Source: Streptomyces changanensis (GTDB taxonomy: Bacteria > Actinomycetota > Actinomycetes > Streptomycetales > Streptomycetaceae). Taken from it: 64,000 nucleotides of DNA. The stretch covers positions 1,922,001 to 1,986,000 of the forward strand of contig NZ_CP102332.1 in the NCBI RefSeq assembly GCF_024600715.1, in the 5' to 3' direction. This document shows positions 1 through 8,283 of this stretch, in pieces. Numbering within the stretch: position 1 is the first letter of the stretch; the number at the start of each line of letters is the position of its first letter. The translations under genes were made by a program, and so were the position numbers. Below the pieces are notes generated by a model that did no database searches, was not told the DNA's origin, and saw only the letters and a list, made by a program, of their open reading frames with translations.

Positions 1-686
1 GCGCGCAGCGGATCTCCGTCGTCGTCCCGGGCGTGGACACCAATCTGCTGACGTATCAGAGGACGGCCCGCAGGTACACGGCTCCGTACGGCATGGCCGA
101 GTCGCTCCACGCCGCCGAACGCGAGGCGGCGCCCGGCGTCCGCACCGCCGTCATCGCGTGGGCCGACTACACCGCCCCCAGCGGTGTCGGCGTGGACGCG
201 GCGACCGGCCGACTCGCGGCGAGCGGCGCCCTGCGGCTCGTGGCGCTCGCCGAGGCCCTGCCCGGCTCGTCGCGGGTCTCGCTGTTCTGCCACAGCTACG
301 GCTCGGTGGTGTGCGGCCTCGCCGCGCGCCGGCTGCCCGGCCGGGTGACCGACATCGCGGTCGCCGGCAGCCCGGGCATGCGGGCCGAGACCGCCGCCGC
401 GCTCGACACCGGGGCCCGGGTGTGGGCCATGCGGGACGCCGACGACTGGATCGCCGACGTGCCTTACCTGGACGTCGGCGGGCTGGGGCACGGCACCGAC
501 CCGGTGGCCCCCGAGTTCGGCGCGAGGCTGCTGTCCGCCACCGGTGCCGCGGGACACGGCGGGTACTTCCTGCCCGGTACGGAGAGCCTGCGCAACTTCG
601 CGCGGATCGGGGTCGGCGCGTACGAAAGCGTCAGCTGCGCCGGCGCGGACGACGCCTGCCGCAGTGAATCCTCCGGCGCCGCCTGA
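1..686 (+). CDS. DUF1023 alpha/beta hydrolase (5' end outside window)
   Basis: The reading frame is open from base 3, and its first visible residues (AQRISVVVPGVDTN) align with the middle of the intact paralogue at 4104-5135, so the start and any signal peptide lie upstream of the window. The visible part carries the nucleophile elbow CHSYGSVVCG, the acidic segment DADDWIADVPY and a C-terminal GHGGYF that probably supplies the catalytic His, i.e. the Ser-Asp-His set of the DUF1023 alpha/beta hydrolase family. The paralogue has a secretion signal, so this one is probably exported too. Substrate unknown. Two DUF1023 genes within 5 kb suggest a local duplication. Confidence 0.85.
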   Translation, partial: AQRISVVVPGVDTNLLTYQRTARRYTAPYGMAESLHAAEREAAPGVRTAVIAWADYTAPSGVGVDAATGRLAASGALRLVALAEALPGSSRVSLFCHSYGSVVCGLAARRLPGRVTDIAVAGSPGMRAETAAALDTGARVWAMRDADDWIADVPYLDVGGLGHGTDPVAPEFGARLLSATGAAGHGGYFLPGTESLRNFARIGVGAYESVSCAGADDACRSESSGAA

Positions 687-777
687 CTCCCACCCGCGTA
701 GAAGTCGGACACGGTAGTCCGTTTCCGCTTCTCTTCCAGGGGCGACGCGCGGGCGCACGCCGCATACGATGAGGCGC

Positions 778-1635
778 ATGGGTGATGTGCTGGCCGGAAA
801 TCATGCCACCTGGGAGTTCGAACCCGACGCCGTGCTCATCCGCTTCGAACGGGGGATCCGCGCGCCGAAGCTCTTCCAGACGCTGCGCGAAAGACGCATC
901 CCGCACGAGGCGCTGGCGTCGGTGACGCTCGCCCCGGGCAGGCGGGGCACGGTCATGCTCCACGCCGTGCCGCGCGTGGGCGCCGATCCGTTGATGGAAG
1001 TGGCCGGTGGCCAGCTCAAAGAGGGCTGCGACCCCTATCGGTTGGTGTTGCCCGCCGACCGCGAGACGCTCGCCGAGTACTACGCGCACGAGCTGCGCGC
1101 CCGTCTCGGCCGCGAGCGGGACGAGCCGGCCGAGCGGTTCCTGGTGACCGTCCCCGAGCCGCCCCTGCACTTCAAGGCGTACGACGGCAAGGCGTCCTTC
1201 GATGGCCGGAACGTGTCGTTCCGATGGTTCTGGACGGGCGCCTCGACCGCCAAGTGGAAAGCGGGCGACCAGACGTTCGCCGTCAGCGACCTCAGCGGTG
1301 TGGAGTGGCGGTCGCCGGACGGGCTCGACGGCTGCCTGCGGCTCGTCCGGCGCGGTGACGAGCCGCGCCCCGCGCAGGCCGACCAAGACCCGGCAGCGGT
1401 CGTCTTCGGCCTCGGGTATGGGCTGGTGCACGAGTCGCTGCCGTTCGCCGCCGCCGTCCTCCAGGCCGTGCGGACCACGAACGGCGCGGTACCGGTGCCG
1501 GTCCGTGTGGGCGGGCGGCGCGACCCGGCGGACATCGCGGACCGCATCAGACACCTCGGCGAGCTGCATCAGGCAGGCCTCGTGACGGACGAGGAGTTCT
1601 CGGCGAAGAAGGCCGAACTGCTGGCGGAGCTGTAG
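778..1635 (+). CDS. DUF4429 protein with C-terminal SHOCT domain
   Basis: A 285-residue protein with two tandem beta-rich DUF4429-type modules (about 1-120 and 125-235) and a C-terminal SHOCT helix pair (about 250-285, DIADRIRHLGELHQAGLVTD). SHOCT is a short oligomerisation-type domain often found at the end of bacterial proteins; DUF4429 has no assigned role. The start at 778 is preferred over ATG 769 because TACGAT at 765-770 is a good -10 element that overlaps 769 and would give a leaderless mRNA starting at 778. No transmembrane segment is visible. Family assignment is by pattern, function unknown. Confidence 0.8.
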   Translation: MGDVLAGNHATWEFEPDAVLIRFERGIRAPKLFQTLRERRIPHEALASVTLAPGRRGTVMLHAVPRVGADPLMEVAGGQLKEGCDPYRLVLPADRETLAEYYAHELRARLGRERDEPAERFLVTVPEPPLHFKAYDGKASFDGRNVSFRWFWTGASTAKWKAGDQTFAVSDLSGVEWRSPDGLDGCLRLVRRGDEPRPAQADQDPAAVVFGLGYGLVHESLPFAAAVLQAVRTTNGAVPVPVRVGGRRDPADIADRIRHLGELHQAGLVTDEEFSAKKAELLAEL

Positions 1636-1663
1636 CCGGAGGGCGGGTGGATCGGCGGTGATG

Positions 1664-1679
1664 TCATACCGGGGTATGA
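1664..1679. promoter_or_regulatory. inverted repeat TCATACC-GG-GGTATGA, candidate response-regulator operator
   Basis: Two perfect 7-base arms with a 2-base spacer lie 65 bases before the sensor kinase start. A further half site GGTATGA is at 1699-1705, just before a -10-like TAGGCT (1729-1734). A degenerate second copy occurs upstream of the secreted hydrolase (3995-4010). Its position and recurrence suggest autoregulation by the downstream LuxR-type response regulator; binding is inferred. Confidence 0.55.
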
Positions 1680-1743
1680 GGTCGTGAACTGGCTCCCTGG
1701 TATGACGCCCCGCCGAACGGCCCCTGCCTAGGCTGGCAGGACC

Positions 1744-3120
1744 ATGAGCGCCTCCACCCCACCCCCCTCGCCGCCGCAGGGCCCGCGGCCCGCCCACGTC
1801 GGGCGCGCGGCCGGGCCGCCGTCCGGCGGCCCCGTATCGGCCCTGGTCCGCGCGCGGGACTTCTCACGGGAAGTGTCACGGGCGCTCGGCGCCGCCCTGG
1901 CGACGCCCACGGAGCCGGGGGCGCCGCTGCTTGGGCAGGCCTCGTCGCGTTGGGTGCGGCTCGTCCCGTACGTCGTCGCCCTCGCCTTCGTCGCGGCGCT
2001 GCTGCCTGTGACGGTCGTCGTCCTCATCAACGACTACGACGTGAACGGCGGCATCGCCGGCCTGCTGGCCACCGCGCAGACGGCGCCGCTGCTCATGGCG
2101 GTCTCCCGCCCCCTCCAGGCGTGGTGGATCGTCTTCGCCGCCGACGTGGTGGCCGCCGTCGCGACGCTCCACGCGGAGCTCCCGCCGAACCGCCCGTGGC
2201 CGTGGACACCGATGGTCGTCGTCGGCTATCTCGCGCTGATGCTCGCCGTGGGCCTGCGCGAACAGCGGCGGACCCTGGTCGGGGTGTGGCTCGTGACGGG
2301 TGCGGTCGGCTTCGGCTTCGCCCTGTTCACCGAGAACCGCGGTGACGTCATCCACCTGATCATGTTCGTCCTCAGCGGCGCCGTCCTGCTCATCACCGGC
2401 ATGCTTCGCGAGCACGGGGTGGCGCAGCGGCGGCTCGAGGAGCAGGAGACCATCAGTGAGGCGGAGCGTTCCCGCAGGACGCTGCTGGAGGAGCGGACGC
2501 GCATCGCCCGGGAACTGCACGACGTCGTGGCCCACCACATGTCCGTGATCACCGTGCAGGCGGACTCCGCGCCCTACCGGATCCAGGGGCTGCCGGACGC
2601 GGCGCGGGAGGAGTTCTCCTCGATCGCGGCGTCCGCACGGGAGTCCCTGACCGAGATGCGGCGGCTGCTGGCGGTGCTGCGCAGCGAGAACGCCGAGGGC
2701 GAGCGGGCTCCGCAGCCGGGCATCGACCGGGTGCAGCAGCTGATCGAGGCGACGATACGCACCGGGCTGCCCGTGGAGCTGACGCTGGCCGCGGATGTGG
2801 GACCCGTCCCGCAGGCCGTGGACCTGTCGGCGTACCGGATAGTGCAGGAGGCGCTGGCGAACGTGGTGCGGCACGCGCCGGGTGCGCGGACCCGAGTGTC
2901 GATCTCCCGGTCCCCGAACCTGGAATGGTTGATCGTGCTGGTGGTCAACGGCCCGCCCACGGAGCCGGTTTCCCCCCTCGAGACGTCCGGCACGGGGCAC
3001 GGCCTGGTCGGCATGCGGGAGCGCGTACGGTTGACCGGCGGGCGGCTCGACACCGGGCCGCTGCCGGACGGCGGATTCCGGGTGGCGGCACGGCTGCCGC
3101 TCGTCGCACCGCTGCCCTGA
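1744..3120 (+). CDS. two-component sensor histidine kinase (HisKA_3, NarL-type)
   Basis: A 458-residue membrane kinase. After a proline-rich cytoplasmic N-terminus there are about five to six hydrophobic segments between residues 73 and 220, then a coiled linker (222-250) and the dimerisation/phosphoacceptor helix with RIARELHDVVAHHMSV, His259 being the likely phosphorylated residue. The HATPase_c domain follows, with the N-box at SAYRIVQEALANVVRHAP and the G-box GTGHGLVGMRERV. No extracellular sensor domain is evident, so the signal is probably sensed in the membrane. The response regulator follows 19 bases downstream. A TAGGCT -10 element at 1729-1734 lies close to the start. Confidence 0.93.
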   Translation: MSASTPPPSPPQGPRPAHVGRAAGPPSGGPVSALVRARDFSREVSRALGAALATPTEPGAPLLGQASSRWVRLVPYVVALAFVAALLPVTVVVLINDYDVNGGIAGLLATAQTAPLLMAVSRPLQAWWIVFAADVVAAVATLHAELPPNRPWPWTPMVVVGYLALMLAVGLREQRRTLVGVWLVTGAVGFGFALFTENRGDVIHLIMFVLSGAVLLITGMLREHGVAQRRLEEQETISEAERSRRTLLEERTRIARELHDVVAHHMSVITVQADSAPYRIQGLPDAAREEFSSIAASARESLTEMRRLLAVLRSENAEGERAPQPGIDRVQQLIEATIRTGLPVELTLAADVGPVPQAVDLSAYRIVQEALANVVRHAPGARTRVSISRSPNLEWLIVLVVNGPPTEPVSPLETSGTGHGLVGMRERVRLTGGRLDTGPLPDGGFRVAARLPLVAPLP

Positions 3121-3139
3121 ACGGCCAGAAGGGACCTCC

Positions 3140-3820
3140 GTGACCATCCGCGTGATCATCGTCGACGACCAGGCCATGGTGCGGGCGGGGTTCGCCGCGC
3201 TGCTGTCGGCGCAGCCCGACATCGACGTGGTGGGCGAGGCGCCCGACGGTCGGGCCGGTGTCGCGGTGGGCCGCTCCACACACCCGGACGTGGTGCTCAT
3301 GGACGTGCGGATGCCGGAGATGGACGGACTCGCCGCGGCGCGCGAACTGCTCAACCCGCCGCCCGGGGTGACGCACCGGCCGAAGGTCCTCATGCTGACC
3401 ACCTTCGACGTGGACGACTACGTGTACGAGGCGCTGCGCGCCGGCGCCTCCGGCTTCCTGCTGAAGGACGCGCCGCCGGCGGACCTGATCTCCGCGGTAC
3501 GGGTCGTGGCAGCCGGTGAGGCGCTGCTGGCCCCGTCGGTGACCCGGCGGCTGATCGAGGACTTCGCCGCCCAGCGTCCCGCTCCGCGCAAGGAGCGGTC
3601 GGTCAGGCTGAACGGGCTGACGCCGCGGGAGACGGAAGTCCTCGAACTCGTCGCGCGCGGCCTGTCGAACCAGGAGATCGCGGCGCATCTGGTCCTCGCG
3701 GAGCAGACGGTGAAGACACACATCGGCCGGGTCCTGGCCAAGCTCGGGCTGCGCGACCGCGCCCAGGCCGTCGTGTTCGCGTACGAGTCGGCGCTCGTCA
3801 CTCCCGGGGACGCGGCCTAG
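3140..3820 (+). CDS. NarL/LuxR-family response regulator
   Basis: A 226-residue partner of the preceding kinase. The receiver domain (about 3-125) shows the acidic pair D9-D10, phosphoacceptor Asp55 in LMDVRMPE, a conserved T in MLTTFD and the lysine in LLKDAPP. The C-terminal LuxR helix-turn-helix (about 158-215) has the hallmark LTPRETEVLELVARGLSNQE and QTVKTHIGRVLAKL. It is probably co-transcribed with the kinase and is predicted to bind the TACC-N2-GGTATGA repeats at 1664-1679 and 3995-4010. The physiological signal is not evident from the sequence. Confidence 0.95.
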   Translation: MTIRVIIVDDQAMVRAGFAALLSAQPDIDVVGEAPDGRAGVAVGRSTHPDVVLMDVRMPEMDGLAAARELLNPPPGVTHRPKVLMLTTFDVDDYVYEALRAGASGFLLKDAPPADLISAVRVVAAGEALLAPSVTRRLIEDFAAQRPAPRKERSVRLNGLTPRETEVLELVARGLSNQEIAAHLVLAEQTVKTHIGRVLAKLGLRDRAQAVVFAYESALVTPGDAA

Positions 3821-3834
3821 CGCAGTCGCCCACC

Positions 3835-3868
3835 GGGGCGCCTCGTCGGGTTCCGACGGGGCGTCCCC
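3835..3868 (+). terminator. hairpin after response regulator
   Basis: A 15-16 bp GC-rich stem (GGGGCGCCTCGTCGG against CCGACGGGGCGTCCCC, with one bulged base) and a 3-base loop begin 15 bases after the stop codon. There is no U-tract, as is usual for Streptomyces terminators. Confidence 0.6.
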
Positions 3869-3994
3869 TCCTCGCGCCGCCACGTCGGCGACGGCGCCGT
3901 ACGTCCGACGACGCCGGTCCCACGCGCCGAGGCATGCACGGTTCGCCGCCCCGGCACGCCACGCGCCGGTGGGGCGGGCGCGTCGTAGGACACC

Positions 3995-4010
3995 CCCTAC
4001 CCCGGTATGA
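3995..4010. promoter_or_regulatory. second TACC-N2-GGTATGA operator-like site
   Basis: CCCTACCCCGGTATGA matches the 1664-1679 repeat at 12 of 16 positions, including the full right arm and the TACC core of the left arm. It lies 94 bases before the secreted DUF1023 hydrolase. It suggests that the hydrolase belongs to the same two-component regulon; this is inferred from sequence only. Confidence 0.45.
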
Positions 4011-4103
4011 CCGCGCAGTTGGCTCCGCGGAGTGACGATCGACCGGGTGCCGTCTTCCTACCTTCCTCACGTCACACCGACGAGCAGAGGACGAGGGGGC
4101 GGC

Positions 4104-5135
4104 ATGCGTCGTTACAAGAGGACCCTGGTGGCCGCGGCACTGGCGACGACCGTCGTCGCCGGGACCGCGGGATGGGCGTCCGGGTCGGCGCAGCAGCCCA
4201 TGACCGGTCCGCCGCCCGGCATTTCGGCATGGCGGGCCGACACCTCGCTCGGGCGCCCGCTCCCCGATCCGGTGCAGGCCGCGCCGGCGGAGGTGGCCGC
4301 GTTCTTCCACGGCCTCGGTGAGGAGGAACGGCAGCGTTTGGTACGACGCCACCCGGGTGTGGTGGGCAATCTCGACGGCGTCCCGCCGACCCTGCGGTAC
4401 GAGGCCAACGCCCTCTCGGTGAGCCGTGACGCGCGCTACGCGCACCTGGCGGACCGGCGGATACTCTCCTTCGACCCCCGTGGCCGGGGCCTGGTCGCCG
4501 AAGTCTTCGGAGACCTGGAGCGCAGCAGCCGCGTCGCGGTCGTGGTCCCCGGCTCCGACATCGACGCCGGGTCCTACGACTGGGCCCACGACCCCTACGG
4601 CACCCCCGCCGGGATGGCCCGCCAGCTGCGCGCCGCGACGGGTGGCCGGACGGCTGTCATCGCCTGGGCCGGTTACACCACACCGGTCGGTGTCGGCCTC
4701 GACGCCGCGACGGGCGCCCTCGCCGAGGCGGGCGCCGAGCGGCTGACACGCCTCACCGACGGGCTGGCCGCCACGGGGACCGCCGCGCCTTCCCTGTTCT
4801 GCCACAGCTACGGCTCCGTCGTGTGCGGGCTGGCCGCACCGCGGCTGAAGGCGAAGGACCTGGTGGCGTTCGGTTCGCCCGGGATGCGCGCCGCCAACGT
4901 CCGGGACCTGCGCACGTCGGCGCGGGTGTGGGTCGCCAAGGACCCCACCGACTGGATCTCCAAGGTGCCGCACGTCGAGTTCCTGGGCCTGGGCCACGGT
5001 GACGACCCGGCCTCGGAGCCGTTCGGCGCCCGACGGATACCCGCCGAGGACGCCCGGGGACACAGCGGCTACTTCGCACCCGGCACCAGCTCGCTCCGTG
5101 CGTTCGCCACCATCGCCCAGGGGGAGGCGTCATGA
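4104..5135 (+). CDS. secreted DUF1023 alpha/beta hydrolase
   Basis: A 343-residue protein with a Sec-type signal peptide (RRYKRTLVAAALATTVVAGTAGWASGSA), placing it outside the cell. The upstream in-frame ATG at 4032 would bury the signal, whereas ATG 4104 follows a purine-rich GAGGGGG, so 4104 is chosen. The hydrolase core has strand VAVVVPGSDID, the nucleophile elbow FCHSYGSVVCG, an Asp in KDPTDWISK and a His in ARGHSGYF. It is closely related to the truncated gene at the window start. Its stop overlaps the acyltransferase start by 4 bases, so the two are translationally coupled. Substrate unknown; an esterase or peptidase-like role is possible. Confidence 0.88.
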   Translation: MRRYKRTLVAAALATTVVAGTAGWASGSAQQPMTGPPPGISAWRADTSLGRPLPDPVQAAPAEVAAFFHGLGEEERQRLVRRHPGVVGNLDGVPPTLRYEANALSVSRDARYAHLADRRILSFDPRGRGLVAEVFGDLERSSRVAVVVPGSDIDAGSYDWAHDPYGTPAGMARQLRAATGGRTAVIAWAGYTTPVGVGLDAATGALAEAGAERLTRLTDGLAATGTAAPSLFCHSYGSVVCGLAAPRLKAKDLVAFGSPGMRAANVRDLRTSARVWVAKDPTDWISKVPHVEFLGLGHGDDPASEPFGARRIPAEDARGHSGYFAPGTSSLRAFATIAQGEAS

Positions 5136-6325
5136 AGCTCGTCGACCGCATCGAGCTCCGCACGCCCGCCCACCGCGACCGCGCCGTGGACGGCCTGCGG
5201 GCCCTGGCCCTGCTCGCCGTGCCGACCGGGCACTGGCTGCTCGGCGGTTTCACCCTCGACGGCGACGGGGGGATCCACAACGCCAGCCCCCTGTCGACGT
5301 TCGGCTTCCTCGCACCCGCCAGTTGGGTCCTGCAGATGCTCGGCATCTTCTTCCTCGTCGGTGGCTACGCGTCCGTGCTCTCCTACCGTCGTCGCCCGGG
5401 CGGCACCGGCGCGTGGCTGCGCGGCAGGATCGCCCGGCTCGGGCGGCCCGTGCTGGGGGTCACCGCGGTCTGGGCGGCGCTGATAGCGGCCGGTTCGGCC
5501 CTGGGCGTGCCCGGTGACACCCTGCGCACCGGGGCCACGCTGGTGATCCAGCCGCTGTGGTTCGTGGGCGTGTACACGGCCGTCACGGCACTCACGCCCT
5601 GTTGCGTGTGGGCCGCCCGCCGCATGGGTCCGTGGGCCGCCGCGCCGCTGCTCGCCTCGGTGGCCGTGGTGGACCTCCTCCGGTACGGCCCGTACGGGGA
5701 CGCCGTGCCCTCGTGGCTGAGCCTGGTCAACCTCCTGCCGGGCTGGCTGTTCGCCTACCAGCTCGGGGTGTCCTGGGCGGAGCACCGGATCGGCCGGCGG
5801 GAGGCGTGGGTGCTGCTCTTGGGCGGAGTTGCGCTGTTCGCGACCCTGATCGCCGTCTTCCACTATCCGGCGTCGATGGTCGGCGTCCCCGGGCAGGACC
5901 GCACCAACTCCCACCCGCCCTCGCTCCTCGTCGTGGCCCTGGCGGCGGCCCAGAGCGGCGCCGCGATCCTCCTGAAGGACCGCCTGGGGGCGCTGCTGCG
6001 CCGGCCGGCGCTGTGGGCGCCGGTGGTGGTGGTCAACCTGTCGGCGATGACCATCCTTTGCTGGCACCAGACGGCGATGCTGGCCGCGGCCGTGCCCGCC
6101 TCGCTGACCGCCGGGGCGGTGCCCGGTCTGACGACCGCGCCGGACACCGTCGGTTGGATGTTCGCGCGGCTGGCGTGGATGCCGCTGTTCGCCGTGTTGC
6201 TGGTCCTCATAGCCCGTTACGCGCGGGTCTTCGAATCCCCCTGGACCCGGGCCACCCGCGCCGGACGGGCGGCGGCGGGCGTCCTGGCGGCCGGCTTCAC
6301 GGCCTTCGCCCTCGGCCTGACGTGA
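5132..6325 (+). CDS. acyltransferase family 3 membrane protein
   Basis: A 397-residue polytopic protein (about 10 hydrophobic segments) with the family signature near the N-terminus, RAVDGLRALALLAVPTGHW, where the His is the expected catalytic residue. Acyltransferase-3 proteins move acyl groups (often acetyl) onto extracytoplasmic glycans, antibiotics or lipids. It overlaps the preceding secreted hydrolase by 4 bases (ATGA), suggesting the two act on a common cell-surface substrate, one adding and one removing a group; that link is inference. The family is certain from the pattern, the substrate is not. Confidence 0.85.
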   Translation: MKLVDRIELRTPAHRDRAVDGLRALALLAVPTGHWLLGGFTLDGDGGIHNASPLSTFGFLAPASWVLQMLGIFFLVGGYASVLSYRRRPGGTGAWLRGRIARLGRPVLGVTAVWAALIAAGSALGVPGDTLRTGATLVIQPLWFVGVYTAVTALTPCCVWAARRMGPWAAAPLLASVAVVDLLRYGPYGDAVPSWLSLVNLLPGWLFAYQLGVSWAEHRIGRREAWVLLLGGVALFATLIAVFHYPASMVGVPGQDRTNSHPPSLLVVALAAAQSGAAILLKDRLGALLRRPALWAPVVVVNLSAMTILCWHQTAMLAAAVPASLTAGAVPGLTTAPDTVGWMFARLAWMPLFAVLLVLIARYARVFESPWTRATRAGRAAAGVLAAGFTAFALGLT

Positions 6326-6726
6326 GCCGCCCCACGGGGTGGCGGCCAAAGCCGGTGCCGGGCCCGCCGCCGTCGGCGACGACGTCAGCGACCGGACCCC
6401 ACCCAGCCCCCGCCGGGCCGGGCCCGCCCTGGCGGGCGGCGGTGGGCCCGGCGCGGGGCCGGCCTGGCGGGCCCGCCGCGGGCGAACCCGGCCCGGCGGG
6501 ACGGGTGTCGCCCACCCGCCTCGGGCGGCGCGGCATGGCCCGACAGTCCCCAGGGCACGGGGCGGTTCGGTCGAGTGCCGTGTGTGGCGGGTCCGGCCGG
6601 TGGGGCACGGGGCGGTTCGGTCGGGTGATGGTGCCGTGTGCCGTGGGTCCGGCCGGTGGGGCGACAAGGTGGTGCGGCCGGTGGGGCGGGGGTCGGCCTC
6701 CGGTGGGGCGGGGGCCGGTCGGCGGG
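6326..6726. other. non-coding gap between convergent genes
   Basis: About 400 bases of extremely GC-rich sequence between the acyltransferase and the convergent aldo/keto reductase. Long open frames cross it in several phases, but none has a ribosome site or plausible protein. It contains the direct repeat at 6553-6623 and runs of CCGGTGGGGCG. No clean terminator could be picked out. Confidence 0.6.
6553..6623. repeat. two copies of a 21-base direct repeat, period 50
   Basis: GGGCACGGGGCGGTTCGGTC with one further G occurs at 6553-6573 and again at 6603-6623, and the flanking GTCCGGCCGGTGGGGC also recurs. This looks like a short tandem duplication in the intergenic space. Confidence 0.75.
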
Positions 6727-7746
6727 TTACTTCTCGCGGGCGGCTGAGGTGCTGGACATGTCCGCGTAGCGGCTGCCGGCGACCTGGTCGGCGATGGGCT
6801 CCAGCAGGTCGAGTTCCGAGTCCGTGAGGACGAGGTGGGTGGCGGCGGTGTTCTCCAGCAGGCGGCTGCGCTTGCGGGTGCCGGGGATGGGGATGACGGC
6901 CAGGCCGTGTACGGCCGCCCGCTGGTGGACCCACGCCAGGGCCACCTGGGCGGGGGTGGCTCCGTGGGCGGCTGCGATGGAGCGGATGGGTTCGAGGAGG
7001 GTGGCGTTGCGGCGGGCGTTGTCGCCGGAGAAGCGGGGGTGTGCGTAGCGGTAGTCGGTTTCGGAGAGTTCCTTGGAGGCGTCGGTGAAGGCACCGGTGA
7101 GGAAGCCGCGGCCGAGCGGCGAGTAGGGGACGAGGGCGACGCCGAGTTCGGCGGCGGCGGGGACGGCGCTCTGCTCGACGTCGCGGGAGAACAGCGACCA
7201 CTCGGACTGCAGGGCGGCGATCGGGTGCACGGCGTGGGCCTCGCGCAGTTCCTCACCGGTCACCTCGCTGAGGCCCAGGTGCTTCACCTTGCCCTCCCGC
7301 ACGAGGTCGGCCATGGCACCGATGGACTCGGCGAGGGGCACGGAGGGGTCTCGGCGGTGCATGTAGTAGAGGTCGATGACGTCGACGCCGAGGCGGCGCA
7401 GGCTGCCCTCGACGGCGGACCTGATGTACGCGGGGTCGTTGCGCAGGCCGCGGTGGGCGGGGTCGTCCGTGCGGACGACGGCGAACTTGGTGGCGAGGGT
7501 GATCTCGTCGCGGTGGGCGGCGACGAAGGGGGCGAGGAACTCCTCGTTGGCGCCGCGACCGTAGATGTCGGCGGTGTCGATGAGGGTGACGCCGGCTTCG
7601 AGGGCCGCGTCGAGGGTGTCGCGGGCGGCGGCCTCGTCGGTGTCGCCGTAGAACTCGCTCATGCCCATGGCCCCGAGGCCCTGGACGCCGACCACCGGCC
7701 CCGTCGCTCCGAGCCGTACCTGGGGGATCGTCTGTCCTGAGGTCAT
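6727..7746 (-). CDS. aldo/keto reductase
   Basis: A 339-residue NAD(P)H-dependent oxidoreductase of the AKR superfamily with the complete catalytic tetrad: Asp57 and Tyr62 in LIDTADIYGRG, Lys87 in LATKFAV and His130 in LYYMHRRD. The cofactor-binding C-terminal end has IPIPGTRKRSRLLENTAA. The frame extends well upstream, but ATG 7746 is the start because it begins the standard AKR N-terminus (QVRLGATGPVVGVQGLGAM) and overlaps the MerR stop by 4 bases. It is co-transcribed with the MerR gene, which probably controls it. Physiological substrate unknown; AKRs with this arrangement usually reduce reactive aldehydes. Confidence 0.93.
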   Translation of the reverse strand: MTSGQTIPQVRLGATGPVVGVQGLGAMGMSEFYGDTDEAAARDTLDAALEAGVTLIDTADIYGRGANEEFLAPFVAAHRDEITLATKFAVVRTDDPAHRGLRNDPAYIRSAVEGSLRRLGVDVIDLYYMHRRDPSVPLAESIGAMADLVREGKVKHLGLSEVTGEELREAHAVHPIAALQSEWSLFSRDVEQSAVPAAAELGVALVPYSPLGRGFLTGAFTDASKELSETDYRYAHPRFSGDNARRNATLLEPIRSIAAAHGATPAQVALAWVHQRAAVHGLAVIPIPGTRKRSRLLENTAATHLVLTDSELDLLEPIADQVAGSRYADMSSTSAAREK

Positions 7747-8216
7747 CGTGCTGCCCTTTCCGGCGCCGGTCGGGCGCCCGCATAGATGTCGATCTTCATG
7801 TCGAGTACGGCGAGGGTCTCCTGGAGTTCCGCGATGCGGGTCAGCACGTCGCGGCGGGTAGCCTCCAGCAGGGCGCGCCGCTCGTCGAAGGTGTGCTGGC
7901 CGGCGCGGACCAGTTCCGCGTAGCGCACCATCGCCGCAACGGACATGCCTGTCAGCCGCAGCTTGCCGACCAGGACGAGCCAGTCCAGGTCCCGGTTGGT
8001 GAAGCGGCGCTGGCCGGTGGCCGACCGGTCGACGTGGGGCATCAGCCCGATGCGCTCGTACCAGCGCAGGGTGTGCGCGCTGAGGCCGGTCCACGCCGCG
8101 ACCTCGCTGATGGTGTAGCGGTCCTGACCGTCGGGGCGGGGATGCGCGGGTGGTGGGGCGGTGCAGACGTCGCTGGTGGTGGGGGTGGCCGGCGGAGTGC
8201 TCTCGATCACCGTCAT
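7743..8216 (-). CDS. MerR-family transcriptional regulator
   Basis: A 157-residue regulator with the N-terminal winged helix of the MerR family (about 25-95: YTISEVAAWTGLSAHTLRWY, then ERIGLMPHV and TGQRRFTNRDLDWL), followed by a long dimerisation helix (LLEATRRDVLTRIAELQETL). No metal-binding cysteines are visible in the C-terminal part, so it is more likely to sense a small organic or redox signal than a metal. It is first in a two-gene operon with the aldo/keto reductase (4-base overlap) and is preceded by a MerR-type promoter with a dyad in a 19-base spacer (8224-8254), implying autoregulation. Confidence 0.93.
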   Translation of the reverse strand: MTVIESTPPATPTTSDVCTAPPPAHPRPDGQDRYTISEVAAWTGLSAHTLRWYERIGLMPHVDRSATGQRRFTNRDLDWLVLVGKLRLTGMSVAAMVRYAELVRAGQHTFDERRALLEATRRDVLTRIAELQETLAVLDMKIDIYAGARPAPERAAR

Positions 8217-8223
8217 GCCCCCA

Positions 8224-8254
8224 CGCTAGGACCTTGGAGTGCACTCGAAGCAAG
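8224..8254 (-). promoter_or_regulatory. MerR-type promoter with 19-base spacer and dyad operator
   Basis: Reading the minus strand, TTGCTT (-35) and TAGCGT (-10) are separated by 19 bases, the elongated spacing typical of MerR-activated promoters. The imperfect dyad CTTGGAGTG/CACTCGAAG (8233-8250, 8 of 9 pairs) sits inside the spacer. The -10 lies about 8 bases before the merR ATG, so the transcript is probably leaderless. Confidence 0.7.
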
Positions 8255-8283
8255 TGCCGCGGCGAGCAAGTAATCTCGTCCGC

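Noticed and set aside
6327..6726. A CRISPR-like array
   Set aside because: Only two 21-base copies with no spacer regularity and no cas genes anywhere in the window; it is a simple duplication.
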